This document shows positions 32,116 to 40,956 of a stretch of 64,000 nucleotides of DNA, one piece after another. A model generated the notes under the pieces. It did no database searches. It was not told where the DNA came from and was given only the letters and a program-made list of their open reading frames with translations. Origin of the DNA: Nocardiopsis sp. FR4 (lineage in GTDB: Bacteria; Actinomycetota; Actinomycetes; Streptosporangiales; Streptosporangiaceae); NCBI RefSeq assembly GCF_009830945.1, contig NZ_VWVV01000033.1:1-64000 (forward strand). The letters run 5' to 3'. How positions within the stretch are numbered: position 1 is the first letter of the stretch; each line of letters opens with the position of its first letter. Made by a program: the position numbers and the translations under genes.

Positions 32116-32628
32116 ATGGCCGGACCAGAGATCGACGAACGCGGGCTCCTCAGCGGACCGCACACCACCGAGCGCCCGCGCTCCACCAGCACCGCGGTCT
32201 ACACGGCCCGCTTCGCGGCCCCGCCGGACCGGGTGTTCGCCTTCTGCACCACCAGCGCGGGCCTGGAGGACTCCATGCCCGGCGCGGTGCGGGTCCTGCG
32301 CTGGCCCGAGCACGGCTTCGCCGAGGGTGAGACGCTGGTCATGCGCTGGCGCCTGGCCGGGATCCTGCCCGTGCGCTGGGTCGGCGTGATCGACTCCTTC
32401 GAGGACGGCGACCACTTCACCGACCTCCAGCTGCGCGGCCTGTTCCGCTACTTCCGGCACACCCACAGCGTGGCGCCGGACGGGACCGGAACCGCCTACA
32501 CCGACCGGGTGGAGTTCGCCGGCCCCTTCGGTCCCGTCGTGGACCGCACGGTTCTGCGGTTCGTCATGAACCGGATGTTCCTCAGGCGCCTGGCCCGGAT
32601 GCGCGACCTGCTGGAGTCCGGGCGCTGA
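32116..32628 (+). CDS. SRPBCC-family (START-like) protein
   Basis: 170 residues. The helix-grip start VYTARFAAPPDRVFAFCTTSAGLEDSMPG, middle VMRWRLAGILPVRWVGVIDSFE, and C-terminal amphipathic helix RTVLRFVMNRMFLRRLARM match polyketide cyclase/SRPBCC ligand-binding proteins (in particular the CDC/oligoketide group acting on small hydrophobic ligands). No catalytic residue can be named. Start ATG 32116. Convergent with PAP2 across a strong hairpin. Confidence 0.75.
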   Translation: MAGPEIDERGLLSGPHTTERPRSTSTAVYTARFAAPPDRVFAFCTTSAGLEDSMPGAVRVLRWPEHGFAEGETLVMRWRLAGILPVRWVGVIDSFEDGDHFTDLQLRGLFRYFRHTHSVAPDGTGTAYTDRVEFAGPFGPVVDRTVLRFVMNRMFLRRLARMRDLLESGR

Positions 32629-32645
32629 TACCCGCCCTGCCCGAC

Positions 32646-32687
32646 GCACCGCGCCCGCCGGAGGAGGCCCTCCGGCGGGCGCGGTGC
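32646..32687. terminator. Bidirectional hairpin terminator
   Basis: ACCGCGCCCGCCGGAGG pairs perfectly with CCTCCGGCGGGCGCGGT around AGGC, extended by two more pairs. It lies between the convergent SRPBCC and PAP2 genes. Confidence 0.8.
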
Positions 32688-32709
32688 TGGGTGCGGCCGT
32701 CGCGGCGGC

Positions 32710-33504
32710 TCACTCCCGTGCGGCGAGCGGCCCCTCCCGCCTGCCGTACCAGGGCCACCACTCCACGGTGCGCCCGTGCGGGAACATCCGGTCCAGGCGG
32801 ATCGTCACCCGCAGCGCGAAGCCGCCCGCGATCATCCCCGCCACCAGGTCCGTGAACCAGTGGAAGTGCAGGTAGATCGAGACCGTGGCCTGGAGCAGGG
32901 CGATGCCGACGATGCAGTACGCCAGCCGCCGGATGATGTGCGGCCGGGCCGCGCCGAAGCGGATGATCAGGAACAGCACCAGGCCGTAGATGAGGATCGC
33001 GTTCGCGCCGTGCCCGGAGGGGAAGGCCACGTTGCCCGGCCCCATGAAGAAGTCCGGGTCGTAGTTCTTGGCGTGTCCGCGGTTGATCGCCAGCTTCATC
33101 ACCGACACCATGGACATCATCCCGACCACCCCGACCGCGCCCAGCACTATCGGGCGCCAGCTGCGGTGCCAGTAGGCGAGCTGGAGCGCGGTGACGCCCA
33201 GGACCGGCAGCGCGACCGCACGGGAGGCCACCGTGTCCGGCCACATGATGAGGAAGTCACGGAGCGAGTCCCAGTAGGGTCGGGGAAGCTCGTTCAGGAA
33301 GGTGTCCACCGGGTGCAGCGGCCCCGCGGCGAGCATGGTCATGACCAGCAGCGCCACCGCCAGGATGATGGCCGCGCGGTCCGAGGCCAGCCCCCAGGCG
33401 ATCTCGCTCACACTCGGCCAGCCGACCGCGCGCACGACCGGCGGCCCGGGGTCGTACTCCTTGGTACGCACCACGGGGATGGGTCCGCTGTAGGGTCCCC
33501 CCAT
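32710..33504 (-). CDS. PAP2-family membrane phosphatase
   Basis: 264 residues, six membrane helices. Phosphatase motifs: C1 KLAINRGHAK, C2 PSGHG (about 160) and C3 YLHFHWFTDLVAG (about 210). The family dephosphorylates lipid phosphates such as undecaprenyl pyrophosphate or phosphatidic acid on the outer face. C1 lacks the usual R-P ending and C3 has H-F-H in place of S-R, so the motif set is slightly unusual. Start ATG 33504 (MGGPYSGP); an ATG 84 bases upstream is in frame. Confidence 0.85.
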   Translation of the reverse strand: MGGPYSGPIPVVRTKEYDPGPPVVRAVGWPSVSEIAWGLASDRAAIILAVALLVMTMLAAGPLHPVDTFLNELPRPYWDSLRDFLIMWPDTVASRAVALPVLGVTALQLAYWHRSWRPIVLGAVGVVGMMSMVSVMKLAINRGHAKNYDPDFFMGPGNVAFPSGHGANAILIYGLVLFLIIRFGAARPHIIRRLAYCIVGIALLQATVSIYLHFHWFTDLVAGMIAGGFALRVTIRLDRMFPHGRTVEWWPWYGRREGPLAARE

Positions 33505-34205
33505 GGGGGCCCTACGCTCCTGCCTGTCGTACGGTTCGATCAAGTGCCTGGCCCGTGGGTGTCGTCGGATCCTCGAAGAGTGCGTCATGTGCTCAGTGCT
33601 GTCTCACACGTCGTGGGCTCGCCTGTGGCACCTGGTGCAGTGTGGGGGACGGCTAGCCGTGGTTACCGGAACTGATCTGACGTCCTCAGGGCCGACTCGG
33701 TGTGGACGGCGGAAGGCGGATGCTCTTCCACCCACTCCGTTCGACGGCCGAACCTTCGGGCTGGTTTCCACCTCGTCGTGGCCAGCCTGTGGCAGGTTCG
33801 GCGTCCGAGAACAGGGGGTCGGGGCGTCTGCGTCGCGCTGCGCAGCCGTGGCTTGGTCGCGCGGCTCAGGGCGCTGTCATCGGCCTCCTCGCCGTTGCGT
33901 GTGTCACGCTCCGTATGGCTTTGTGTGAATATTGCCGACAGATGAGCCTACCCGGACACTTCCCCGTATCGGTGGTGTGGTCACCCACATGCGCTCTCCT
34001 CCACCTCGGACTTTGCCCCACGCCCCGCTACCGGACGACGGCGGTTCACCGCCATGCGACCCGTTCGTGAGCCGACCGTTAGCGATTCGCGGCCTGCTGT
34101 CCGGTTGACCCGCGGGTGTGTGGCACCCTTCAAGGAGCTTGTACGACGCTGAGCTGACCGGTCCGCGCATGGCCGTGCGCTGGCCGCGGAACGGAAGGGC
34201 CCTGG
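33505..34205. other. Long intergenic region without a recognised gene
   Basis: About 700 bases between the divergent PAP2 and GntR genes. Several overlapping frames exist on both strands, but none shows a known domain or a consistent start. An AT-richer pocket at about 33915-33945 (GGCTTTGTGTGAATATTGCC) looks promoter-like. A TTGACC box at 34105-34110 may serve the GntR gene. Confidence 0.35.
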
Positions 34206-34883
34206 ATGGTCGACCTGCCACAGCTGCCGGATGATCCCTCGAAACTGGCCCGTGAGCCGCTGAGGGAGCAGATCCGGCAGGTACTGGTCGAGGGCCTGCT
34301 CTCCGGGCGTTGGCAGCCGGGGGAGCGGATCGTGGAACGCCGCATCGCCACGGAGCTCAAGGTGAGCCAGGCCCCGGTCCGCGAGGCCCTGCGCGAACTG
34401 GAGACCCTGCGCCTGATCGAGACGGTCCCCAACAAGGGCGCCCGGGTCCGGGCCTTCGGGGTCCAGGACATGGCGGAGATCTACCCGGTCCGCGCCGGGC
34501 TGGAGCTGGTCGCGGCCCAGCTGGCCGCGCCCCGCCTGGCGGCCGACCCCTCCGCCCTGGAACGCGAGGTGGAGGCCCTCCAGGCGGCCACCGCCCGGGG
34601 AGACGTCTCCGAGCAGATCCGGCACAGCGTGGAGTTCCACCGCGAGGTCGTGCGCGCCGCCGACAACAGCGTGCTGCTGCACACCTGGGAGTCGCTGGGC
34701 GTGGAGGTGTGGACCGCGCTGTCCGTGCGCTGGCTGAACATGGAGCTGCACGCCAAGGCAGCCGACCACGCCCAGATCACCCGGGCCTTCCGTGAGGGCG
34801 ACCCCGCGGTCGGGCAGATGCTCAGCGACCACGTGCTCAACTACGTCGAGGCGGCGCTGAAGTCGCACGAGGGCGCGCGCTGA
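34206..34883 (+). CDS. GntR-family (FadR type) transcriptional regulator
   Basis: 225 residues. Winged helix about 18-82 (REQIRQVLVEGLLSGRWQPG, ERRIATELKVSQAPVREAL, LETLRLIETVPNKGARVR). FCD effector domain about 90-215 with the metal-site pattern (EFHREVVRAADN, later DHAQI and SDHVLNYVEAAL). FadR-type regulators respond to small carboxylates. It lies 490 bases before the pyruvate dehydrogenase genes and just upstream of a TGATCGAT palindrome, so control of that operon and of itself is likely but unproven. Confidence 0.88.
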   Translation: MVDLPQLPDDPSKLAREPLREQIRQVLVEGLLSGRWQPGERIVERRIATELKVSQAPVREALRELETLRLIETVPNKGARVRAFGVQDMAEIYPVRAGLELVAAQLAAPRLAADPSALEREVEALQAATARGDVSEQIRHSVEFHREVVRAADNSVLLHTWESLGVEVWTALSVRWLNMELHAKAADHAQITRAFREGDPAVGQMLSDHVLNYVEAALKSHEGAR

Positions 34884-35371
34884 GCCGTCCCGCTCCCCCC
34901 GGCTCCACCGATCCCGGCCTTCCGCGGCCGCGTTGAGCTGCCCCGTTTCCGTGCTCCGCCGATCTCTGCCGTACAGTTGTATTGATCGATCATCGATCAG
35001 ACCGTAGAGTGTGCGCGACGCACGTCACACGCGCGCGAGCCCCTTCCGGGCGCTCGGAGTCGTTCATCCGGCCGGTGGACGAACCCGGGCGACCGCCACC
35101 CGGGGATGCATAGGCCAGTGCAGACCGGGAAAGCAATGCGGCAGGGGTCCGGCGGACAATTGCACACGAGACCCCATCAGCGCTTCGCGTCCGGGGAGGA
35201 CGAGCCACGCTCCCCGGGACGCGCCCCGCAACAGCCACAGAGCGCCGCCGCCGCATGAGCCCGGCGGCGGTCGCACGCCACGGTCGCGCCCGACAGCGTG
35301 GCCACGGCGGGCCTGGCACCCCGGTCCACAGACCGGAGCGGCAGGCCTTCTCGCACGTAGAAAGGCACACC
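34884..35371. other. Regulatory region upstream of the pyruvate dehydrogenase operon
   Basis: About 490 bases without a gene. It contains a 17-base palindrome at 34983-34999. The last bases hold the ribosome binding site GAAAGG before ATG 35372. Confidence 0.5.
34983..34999. promoter_or_regulatory. TGATCGAT palindrome, probable GntR operator
   Basis: TGATCGAT-C-ATCGATCA is a perfect dyad overlapping AT-rich promoter-like sequence (TACAGTTGTATTGATCGATC). Probable operator of the adjacent GntR regulator upstream of pdhA. Confidence 0.65.
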
Positions 35372-36478
35372 ATGGCTGACACGGCCAAGCCGAAGGGGCG
35401 TACTACCAGGTCCACCGGGACCCGGCGACGCACCCGCAAGGACACCTCCCCCGGCCTCGCCGACGAGAAACCCGACACCCTGCTCGACTACTACCGCCAG
35501 ATGCTGTTCATCCGGCGGTTCGAGGAGCGCACGGCCCAGGCCTACACGCAGGCCCGGATCGGCGGGTACTGCCACCTCAACCTCGGCGAGGAGGCCACGG
35601 TCGTCGGTCTGATGACCGCCCTGCGCCAGGACGACTACCTGTTCACGAACTACCGCGACCACGGGTACGCGATCGGCAAGGGCATGGACCCCAAGCGGGT
35701 CATGGCCGAGCTCTACGGACGCAGCGACGGCGTGTCCAAGGGCTGGGGCGGCTCCATGCACATGTACGACACCGCCACCCGCATGCTCGGCGGCTACGGC
35801 ATCGTCGGCGGGCAGCTGCCGCTGGCCACCGGCGCCGCGCTGGCCATCTCCTACCGCGGCGGCGACGAGGTCGTCATGTGCCAGATGGGCGACGGCACCA
35901 CCAACATCGGCGCCTGGCACGAGTCGCTCAACATCGCCAAGCTGTGGAACCTGCCGATCGTCTTCGTGGTGATCAACAACTTCACCGGCATGGGCACCAC
36001 CGTCGAGATGTCCTCGGCCGAGCCCGAGCTGTACAAGCGCGGCGCCGCCTTCCGCATCGAGGGCGAGCGCGTGGACGGCCGCGACGTGCTCGCGGTCCGC
36101 GACACCGCCGCCCGGCTGGTCGAGCGCGCCCGCGAGGAGCAGACGCCGTTCCTGCTGGAGGCGTGGAGCTACCGGATGAAGGGCCACTCCGTGGTCGACC
36201 CGGCCAAGTACCGCACCGACGAGCAGCGCGAGGAGGCGCGGTCGGAGGAGAACGACCCGATCGCCCTGTTCGACGCCCGCCTGGCCCAGGAGGGCCTGCT
36301 CACCGACGAGCTGCGCGACGAGATCGCCGCCTCCGTCAAGGCCGAGGTCGCCGAGGCCGCGGACTTCGCCGAGAACAGCCCGCACCCGGAGGTGTCGACG
36401 CTGTTCGACTACACCTACGCCACCCCGGTGCCCAACGAGTCCACCCGCATGCCCGCCGACCCGGTGTTCGCGGAGTAG
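35372..36478 (+). CDS. pdhA: Pyruvate dehydrogenase E1 component, alpha subunit
   Basis: 368 residues. Thiamine-diphosphate binding motif GDGTTNIGAWHESLNIAKLWNLPIVFVVINN begins near 170; the preceding YRDHGYAIGKGMD and GGSMHMYD lines are typical of two-subunit E1 alpha enzymes. A basic Thr/Arg-rich N-terminus (about 1-30) precedes the domain. It decarboxylates pyruvate and passes the acyl group to lipoyl-E2. Followed by pdhB after 13 bases. Whether it prefers pyruvate, acetoin or a branched-chain keto acid cannot be fixed from sequence alone; pyruvate is the usual call. Confidence 0.88.
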   Translation: MADTAKPKGRTTRSTGTRRRTRKDTSPGLADEKPDTLLDYYRQMLFIRRFEERTAQAYTQARIGGYCHLNLGEEATVVGLMTALRQDDYLFTNYRDHGYAIGKGMDPKRVMAELYGRSDGVSKGWGGSMHMYDTATRMLGGYGIVGGQLPLATGAALAISYRGGDEVVMCQMGDGTTNIGAWHESLNIAKLWNLPIVFVVINNFTGMGTTVEMSSAEPELYKRGAAFRIEGERVDGRDVLAVRDTAARLVERAREEQTPFLLEAWSYRMKGHSVVDPAKYRTDEQREEARSEENDPIALFDARLAQEGLLTDELRDEIAASVKAEVAEAADFAENSPHPEVSTLFDYTYATPVPNESTRMPADPVFAE

Positions 36479-36491
36479 GGAAGGAACCCAC

Positions 36492-37505
36492 ATGTCTGTG
36501 ATCACTTACCGCCAGGCTCTGCGGGACACCCTTCGCGCCGAGATGGTCCGCGACGAGAACGTCCTCGTCATCGGCGAGGAGATCGGCGTCTTCGAGGGCT
36601 CCTACAAGATCACCGAGGGCCTGCTCAAGGAGTTCGGTCCCCGCCGGGTCAAGGACACCCCGATCGCCGAGGAGGGCTTCGTCGGCGCGGCCATCGGCGC
36701 CGCCATGCTGGGCCTGCGCCCGGTCGTGGAGCTCATGACGATCAACTTCTCGCTGATCGCCATCGACCAGATCATCAACCACGCCGCCAAGATCTACGGC
36801 ATGTTCGGCGGTCAGACGAGCGTGCCCATGGTCATCCGCACGCCCGGGGGCGGCGGCCAGCAGCTCGGTGCCACGCACTCGCAGAACATCGAGCTGTTCT
36901 ACTCCTTCATCCCGGGCCTGAAGGTGCTCGCTCCCAGCACCCCGGCCGAGGCCTCGGCGATGCTGCGGGCGGCCATCCGCGACGACGACCCGGTGCTGTT
37001 CCTGGAGAACCTGGGCCTGTACAACTCCAAGGGCGAGGTCCCCGACGACTACGCCGAGCCGTCGAATGACACCGTCGCCACCATCGGCCGGGCCAAGGTG
37101 ACCCGCGAGGGCGGCGACATCACCCTCATCGGTTACTCCCGGATGGCGATGGTGGCCGCCCAGGTCGCCGAGAAGCTGGCCGAGGAGGACATCGACGTCG
37201 AGGTCGTGGACCTGCGCAGCCTGCGTCCGCTGGACCGGCAGACCTTCGTGGACTCGGTCAAGAAGACCGGCGCCGCGGTGATCTGCGAGGACGACTGGCT
37301 CACCTACGGGATCGGCGCGGAGATCGCCGCCTCGATCCAGGAGGGCGCCTTCGACTACCTCGACGCCCCGGTCCGCCGGGTCGCCATGGCGGAGGTCCCG
37401 ATGCCCTACGCCAAGCCGCTGGAGACGGCGGCCCTGCCGTCGGTCGAGTCGATCAGCACCGCCATCAAGGAGACCCTGAGCGCCGTCGGCAAACGGGTCG
37501 GGTAG
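36492..37505 (+). CDS. pdhB: Pyruvate dehydrogenase E1 component, beta subunit
   Basis: 337 residues of the transketolase-like pyrimidine-binding and C-terminal domains: VLVIGEEIGVFEGSYKIT, VKDTPIAEEGFVGAAIGAAM, RPVVELMTINFSLIAIDQI, GGGGQQLGATHSQNIE and the later VEVVDLRSLRPLDRQTFVDS and ICEDDWLTYGIGAEI. Forms the alpha2-beta2 E1 with pdhA. Ribosome binding site AAGGAA seven bases before the ATG. Same operon as pdhA and the E2 gene. Confidence 0.92.
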   Translation: MSVITYRQALRDTLRAEMVRDENVLVIGEEIGVFEGSYKITEGLLKEFGPRRVKDTPIAEEGFVGAAIGAAMLGLRPVVELMTINFSLIAIDQIINHAAKIYGMFGGQTSVPMVIRTPGGGGQQLGATHSQNIELFYSFIPGLKVLAPSTPAEASAMLRAAIRDDDPVLFLENLGLYNSKGEVPDDYAEPSNDTVATIGRAKVTREGGDITLIGYSRMAMVAAQVAEKLAEEDIDVEVVDLRSLRPLDRQTFVDSVKKTGAAVICEDDWLTYGIGAEIAASIQEGAFDYLDAPVRRVAMAEVPMPYAKPLETAALPSVESISTAIKETLSAVGKRVG

Positions 37506-37520
37506 AGGGAGTTTTCAAGC

Positions 37521-38828
37521 ATGAGCGAGATCCAGATGCCGCGCCTCTCCGACACCATGGAGGAAGGCGTCATCAGCACGTGGGTCAAGAACGTGGGCGA
37601 CAAGGTCGCCTCCGGTGACGTCCTGGTCGAGATCGAGACCGACAAGGCCGTCATGGAGTACGAGGCCTACGAGGACGGCTACCTGGTCAAGCAGTCCGTC
37701 TCCGAGGGCGAGACGGTGCCGATCGGCGCGGTCATCGGCGTGATCGCCGACTCCCCGGACGCGGTGCCCGAGGACTCCGGCGACGCCGGTTCCGACGAGG
37801 GCCGGCACGCCGAACCCGCCAAGGAGGAGCAGGCGGAGAAGGCGGACGAGATCAAGGAGGCCGCCGAGGGGTCGGAGGCCGAGCAGGCCGAGGAGCCCGC
37901 GCCGGCCGAGGACGGTCCGCGCCCGCGCACCTCCCCGCTGGCCCGCAGGCTGGCCCGGGAGTACGGCCTGGACATCACCAGGATCAAGGGCTCGGGTCCC
38001 AAGGGCCGGATCGTGCGCGCCGACATCGAGGCCGCGCGCGAGGGCGCCGCCCGGGAGACCCCGCACGAGGTGGAGGCCAAGGAGGAGGCCAAGCCCTCCG
38101 CGGAGCGCGCCGTGAGCGCTCCGGCCTTCGACGACGGCCGCGCCTCCGAGGAGCTCAAGATCAGCAACGTGCGCAAGGTGATCGCGCGCCGCCTGACCGA
38201 GAGCAAGCAGACGGTGCCGCACTTCTACCTGCGCCGCACCATCGACGCCGAGGCGCTCAAGGCCTTCCGCGCGCAGATCAACGGGCAGCTGTCCAGCACG
38301 GGCGTGAAGGTCAGCTTCAACGACCTCATCGTCAAGGCCAGCGCGACGGCGCTCAAGCTGCACCCGGCGGTGAACACCTCCTGGGTGGACGACAAGCTGC
38401 TCCAGCACCACCGGATCAACGTGGGCGTGGCCGTGGCCGTGGACGCCGGTCTCGTCGTCCCCGTGCTGCACGACACCGACAAGGCGACGCTGTCGGAGAT
38501 CTCCACCAGGACGCGCGAGCTGGCGGGCAAGGCCCGGGACGGCAAGCTCAAGCCGCAGGAGATGAGCGGCGGCACGTTCAGCGTGTCCAACCTCGGCATG
38601 TTCGGCGTGGACAGCTTCTCCGCCGTGATCAACCCGCCGGAGGCGGCCATCCTCGCGGTCGGCGCCATGCGCCAGGAGCCGGTGGTCGTGGACGGCGAGG
38701 TGGTCGTGCGCAACCGCATCTCGCTGGAGCTGTCGGTGGACCACCGCGCGGTGGACGGCGCCGTGGGAGCCGCGTTCCTCAAGGACCTCGCCGAGATCCT
38801 CGAGGAGCCGATGCGGATCATCCTGTGA
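37521..38828 (+). CDS. pdhC: Dihydrolipoamide acyltransferase (E2)
   Basis: 435 residues. One lipoyl domain (1-77) with the lipoylated Lys in EIETDKAVMEYEAY (about 42), an acidic/Ala-Glu-rich linker (about 80-130), a peripheral subunit-binding domain (PRTSPLARRLAREYGLDI, about 134-170), a second linker, and the catalytic domain from about 205 ending with DHRAVDGA (about 409-416). It moves acetyl groups from E1 to CoA. Starts 15 bases after pdhB. The E3 gene (lpd) is not in the window, as is common in actinomycetes. Confidence 0.93.
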   Translation: MSEIQMPRLSDTMEEGVISTWVKNVGDKVASGDVLVEIETDKAVMEYEAYEDGYLVKQSVSEGETVPIGAVIGVIADSPDAVPEDSGDAGSDEGRHAEPAKEEQAEKADEIKEAAEGSEAEQAEEPAPAEDGPRPRTSPLARRLAREYGLDITRIKGSGPKGRIVRADIEAAREGAARETPHEVEAKEEAKPSAERAVSAPAFDDGRASEELKISNVRKVIARRLTESKQTVPHFYLRRTIDAEALKAFRAQINGQLSSTGVKVSFNDLIVKASATALKLHPAVNTSWVDDKLLQHHRINVGVAVAVDAGLVVPVLHDTDKATLSEISTRTRELAGKARDGKLKPQEMSGGTFSVSNLGMFGVDSFSAVINPPEAAILAVGAMRQEPVVVDGEVVVRNRISLELSVDHRAVDGAVGAAFLKDLAEILEEPMRIIL

Positions 38829-38859
38829 CGCTCCGCCCCTAGGGACACCCGTTCCCCAC

Positions 38860-38891
38860 GGACGCCCCGGCCGCGCGCGGCCGGGGCGTCC
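38860..38891 (+). terminator. Hairpin terminator of the pdh operon
   Basis: GGACGCCCCGGCCGCG followed directly by its perfect complement, 32 bases, 31 bases after the pdhC stop. Confidence 0.75.
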
Positions 38892-38951
38892 GCCGTTCAC
38901 CGCCCGGTGTCCGCGAGGCGGCGCCGCACGCCGGCGGAGCGCGGGCCTCCG

Positions 38952-38972
38952 CTGTCCACAGCCTGTGGACAA
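38952..38972. promoter_or_regulatory. Inverted DnaA-box pair
   Basis: CTGTCCACA (one mismatch) and TGTGGACAA (perfect complement of TTGTCCACA) separated by three bases; same core as at 4554-4574. Confidence 0.5.
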
Positions 38973-39083
38973 CCCCGCCCGACCCCGGGGAGGACCCCGG
39001 AGCGGACCGCGAGTGTGAGGGTCGGACTCCGCAGCGTCACCTTCGTCTGTCAGGATCAGCGTGAACCGAGACGAAGGGACACC

Positions 39084-40154
39084 GTGGTGCACGAGGTACG
39101 CGAGCTCGCACGCAGGCTCCGGAGGTTCAACCCGGGCAAGTGGACCGAGGCGGAGCTGCGCCGCGCGGCGGCCGACCAGGGCTGGGAGTGGGTCGCGGAC
39201 GGGGACGGCCCGCGGTTGCGCACCGGGCACCCGGCGGGGGACGCCCGGCTCAGCCCGGTGGACGAACTCCTGGCCGACCACACCACGGCGGAGGAGTACC
39301 TGGGCCTGCACCAGCCCCTGGAGCGGATCCGGGGCGGCACCCGCGAGCACGTCGAGGCCTTCTCCTGGGCCGCCCTGAACCTACGCGGCGCGCTCGGCGA
39401 CCCCGACGTCATGGGCGCCTACGACACGCGCTGGTCCTTCTACCGCGACTCCCCCCGGTGGGGCGCCCCCTTCATGCGCTGGCGGACCAGCCCGGCCTCC
39501 CTGGAACTGCGCGCCACGGACACCGGCCCCGTCCTGGCCCTCCAGCCCGGCGCCCCGCTGGAGAACTGGTACACGCACTCCTACGAGCACGGCAACGGCA
39601 CCCTGAGCGGGTTCGTCGCCAGCGTCCCGGCCCGCCGCAACCGGGGGCTGTCCCTGCCCGGGGTGCACCGGCACGACGACTGGCGGGAGTACGCCCGGCT
39701 GCTGTCGCGGTCCCTGGGCACCCTGCCCGCCGAGCTGACCGCCCTGGGCGTCGAGCGCTCCTTCGGCCTGCACGGGATGATCCCCGGCACGTACGGCCCG
39801 TGGGTCTTCCGCCTCGACATCGGGGAGACGATGCGGCTGGGCCTGGACGAGGGGGCCGTCGCCGAGGGCGTGGACCTGGACGCCCTGGACCTGCCCTCCC
39901 TGGGCTGGACCCCCGCCACGGAGCCGCACCACCTGGACGACGACATCGCCTACCACACCGGCGGCACCCCCTACGACGAGGTCAACGGCGTGCGCCTGGC
40001 CATGGTGGTCCTGGAAACCGCCGAGGCCCTGCGCATCGGCTCCCCCCAGGACCTGTTCCTGACCGACCGCGCCGACGAGATCGGGTTCCGGGACGGCTCC
40101 CGCGCGGAGTACGTCGTGCACGACCACGGGCTGGGCGTGGTCGGCACCCCGTGA
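39084..40154 (+). CDS. Uncharacterised actinomycete protein
   Basis: 356 residues, soluble, no signal peptide. I do not recognise a family with certainty. It starts with an amphipathic helix (VRELARRLRRFNPGKWTEAE), contains Trp/Tyr-rich patches (RWSFYRDSPRWGAPFMRWRT, ENWYTHSYEHGN) and an HGMIPGTYGPWVFRLDIGE segment. GTG 39084 is chosen because GAAGGGAC precedes it by six bases; GTG 39087 is equally possible. The stop overlaps an alternative GTG of the next gene. Function unknown. Confidence 0.6.
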   Translation: MVHEVRELARRLRRFNPGKWTEAELRRAAADQGWEWVADGDGPRLRTGHPAGDARLSPVDELLADHTTAEEYLGLHQPLERIRGGTREHVEAFSWAALNLRGALGDPDVMGAYDTRWSFYRDSPRWGAPFMRWRTSPASLELRATDTGPVLALQPGAPLENWYTHSYEHGNGTLSGFVASVPARRNRGLSLPGVHRHDDWREYARLLSRSLGTLPAELTALGVERSFGLHGMIPGTYGPWVFRLDIGETMRLGLDEGAVAEGVDLDALDLPSLGWTPATEPHHLDDDIAYHTGGTPYDEVNGVRLAMVVLETAEALRIGSPQDLFLTDRADEIGFRDGSRAEYVVHDHGLGVVGTP

Positions 40155-40174
40155 ACCGGGGTACGGTCGGCGGC

Positions 40175-40954
40175 ATGCCCCACGTACTGCACCTGACCGA
40201 ACTGGAACGCTGGGCGGCGGGCGGCGACGTCGAGGCCCCGTCCCTGCGCACCCGGGGCTTCGTCCACGCCTCACCGGACGACGCCGCCCTGCTGGCGGTG
40301 GCCAACGCCCTCTACGCGCGGGCCGAGGAGCAGCTGGTGGCGCTCACCGTGGACACGGACGCGGTCGGCGCCGAGGTGCGCTGGGAGGCGGCCGACCCCG
40401 CCCCGCCGCCGGGCGTGGGCGAGGACGTGCTCTTCCCGCACGTCTACGGACCGATCCCCCGCGCGGCCGTGGTCGGGGTGCGCTACCTGCGCCGCGACCC
40501 CTCGGGCCGCTACACCGGGATCGAGGGGCGGTCCGCGACGGCCGAGGCCCTGGGCCTGCTTCCGCACCCCGAGGGCGGCTGGTACCGGCGGACCTGGCAC
40601 AGCGGGGTCACGGTCCGCCCGGAGGGCTACCCCGGGCCGCGGTCCACCGCCACCGGCATCCACTTCCTGCTGGGCCCCGGCGAGGAGTCGCGCTGGCACC
40701 GGGTGCGCTCCGACGAGGTGTGGGTGTTCAACCGGGGCGGTCCCCTGCTGCTGGAGTACGGCGGTACGGGCGCGGCTCCCGAGCCCGACGGGCAGGTGAC
40801 CCTGGGCCCGGGGATCGAACGGGGCGAACGCCTCCAGGCGGTGGTGCCAGCCGCCACCTGGCAGACCGCCCGCCCCCTCGCCGGTGAGGTCCTGGTCAGC
40901 TGCTTCGTCTCCCCCGGATTCGACTTCGCCGACTTCGAGGCCCTACCGGACTGA
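40175..40954 (+). CDS. DUF952-DUF985 (cupin) fusion protein
   Basis: 259 residues with two domains. Residues 1-105 are DUF952 (HVLHLTELERW, TRGFVHASPDDAALLAVAN, HVYGPIPRAAVVGV). Residues about 120-259 are a DUF985 cupin (GLLPHPEGGWYRRTWHS, ATGIHFLLGPGEESRWHRV, SDEVWVFNRGGPLLLEYGG, VPAATWQTARP, SCFVSPGFDFADFEAL). Both are usually separate proteins. DUF952 has been linked to ADP-ribose/NAD-like chemistry by fold only; DUF985 cupins are of unknown substrate. ATG 40175 is used; GTG 40151 overlaps the upstream stop. Confidence 0.75.
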   Translation: MPHVLHLTELERWAAGGDVEAPSLRTRGFVHASPDDAALLAVANALYARAEEQLVALTVDTDAVGAEVRWEAADPAPPPGVGEDVLFPHVYGPIPRAAVVGVRYLRRDPSGRYTGIEGRSATAEALGLLPHPEGGWYRRTWHSGVTVRPEGYPGPRSTATGIHFLLGPGEESRWHRVRSDEVWVFNRGGPLLLEYGGTGAAPEPDGQVTLGPGIERGERLQAVVPAATWQTARPLAGEVLVSCFVSPGFDFADFEALPD

Positions 40955-40956
40955 CC

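Noticed and set aside
33702..34070. Plus-strand frame of 122 codons between PAP2 and GntR
   Set aside because: No recognisable domain, poor start context and several competing frames.
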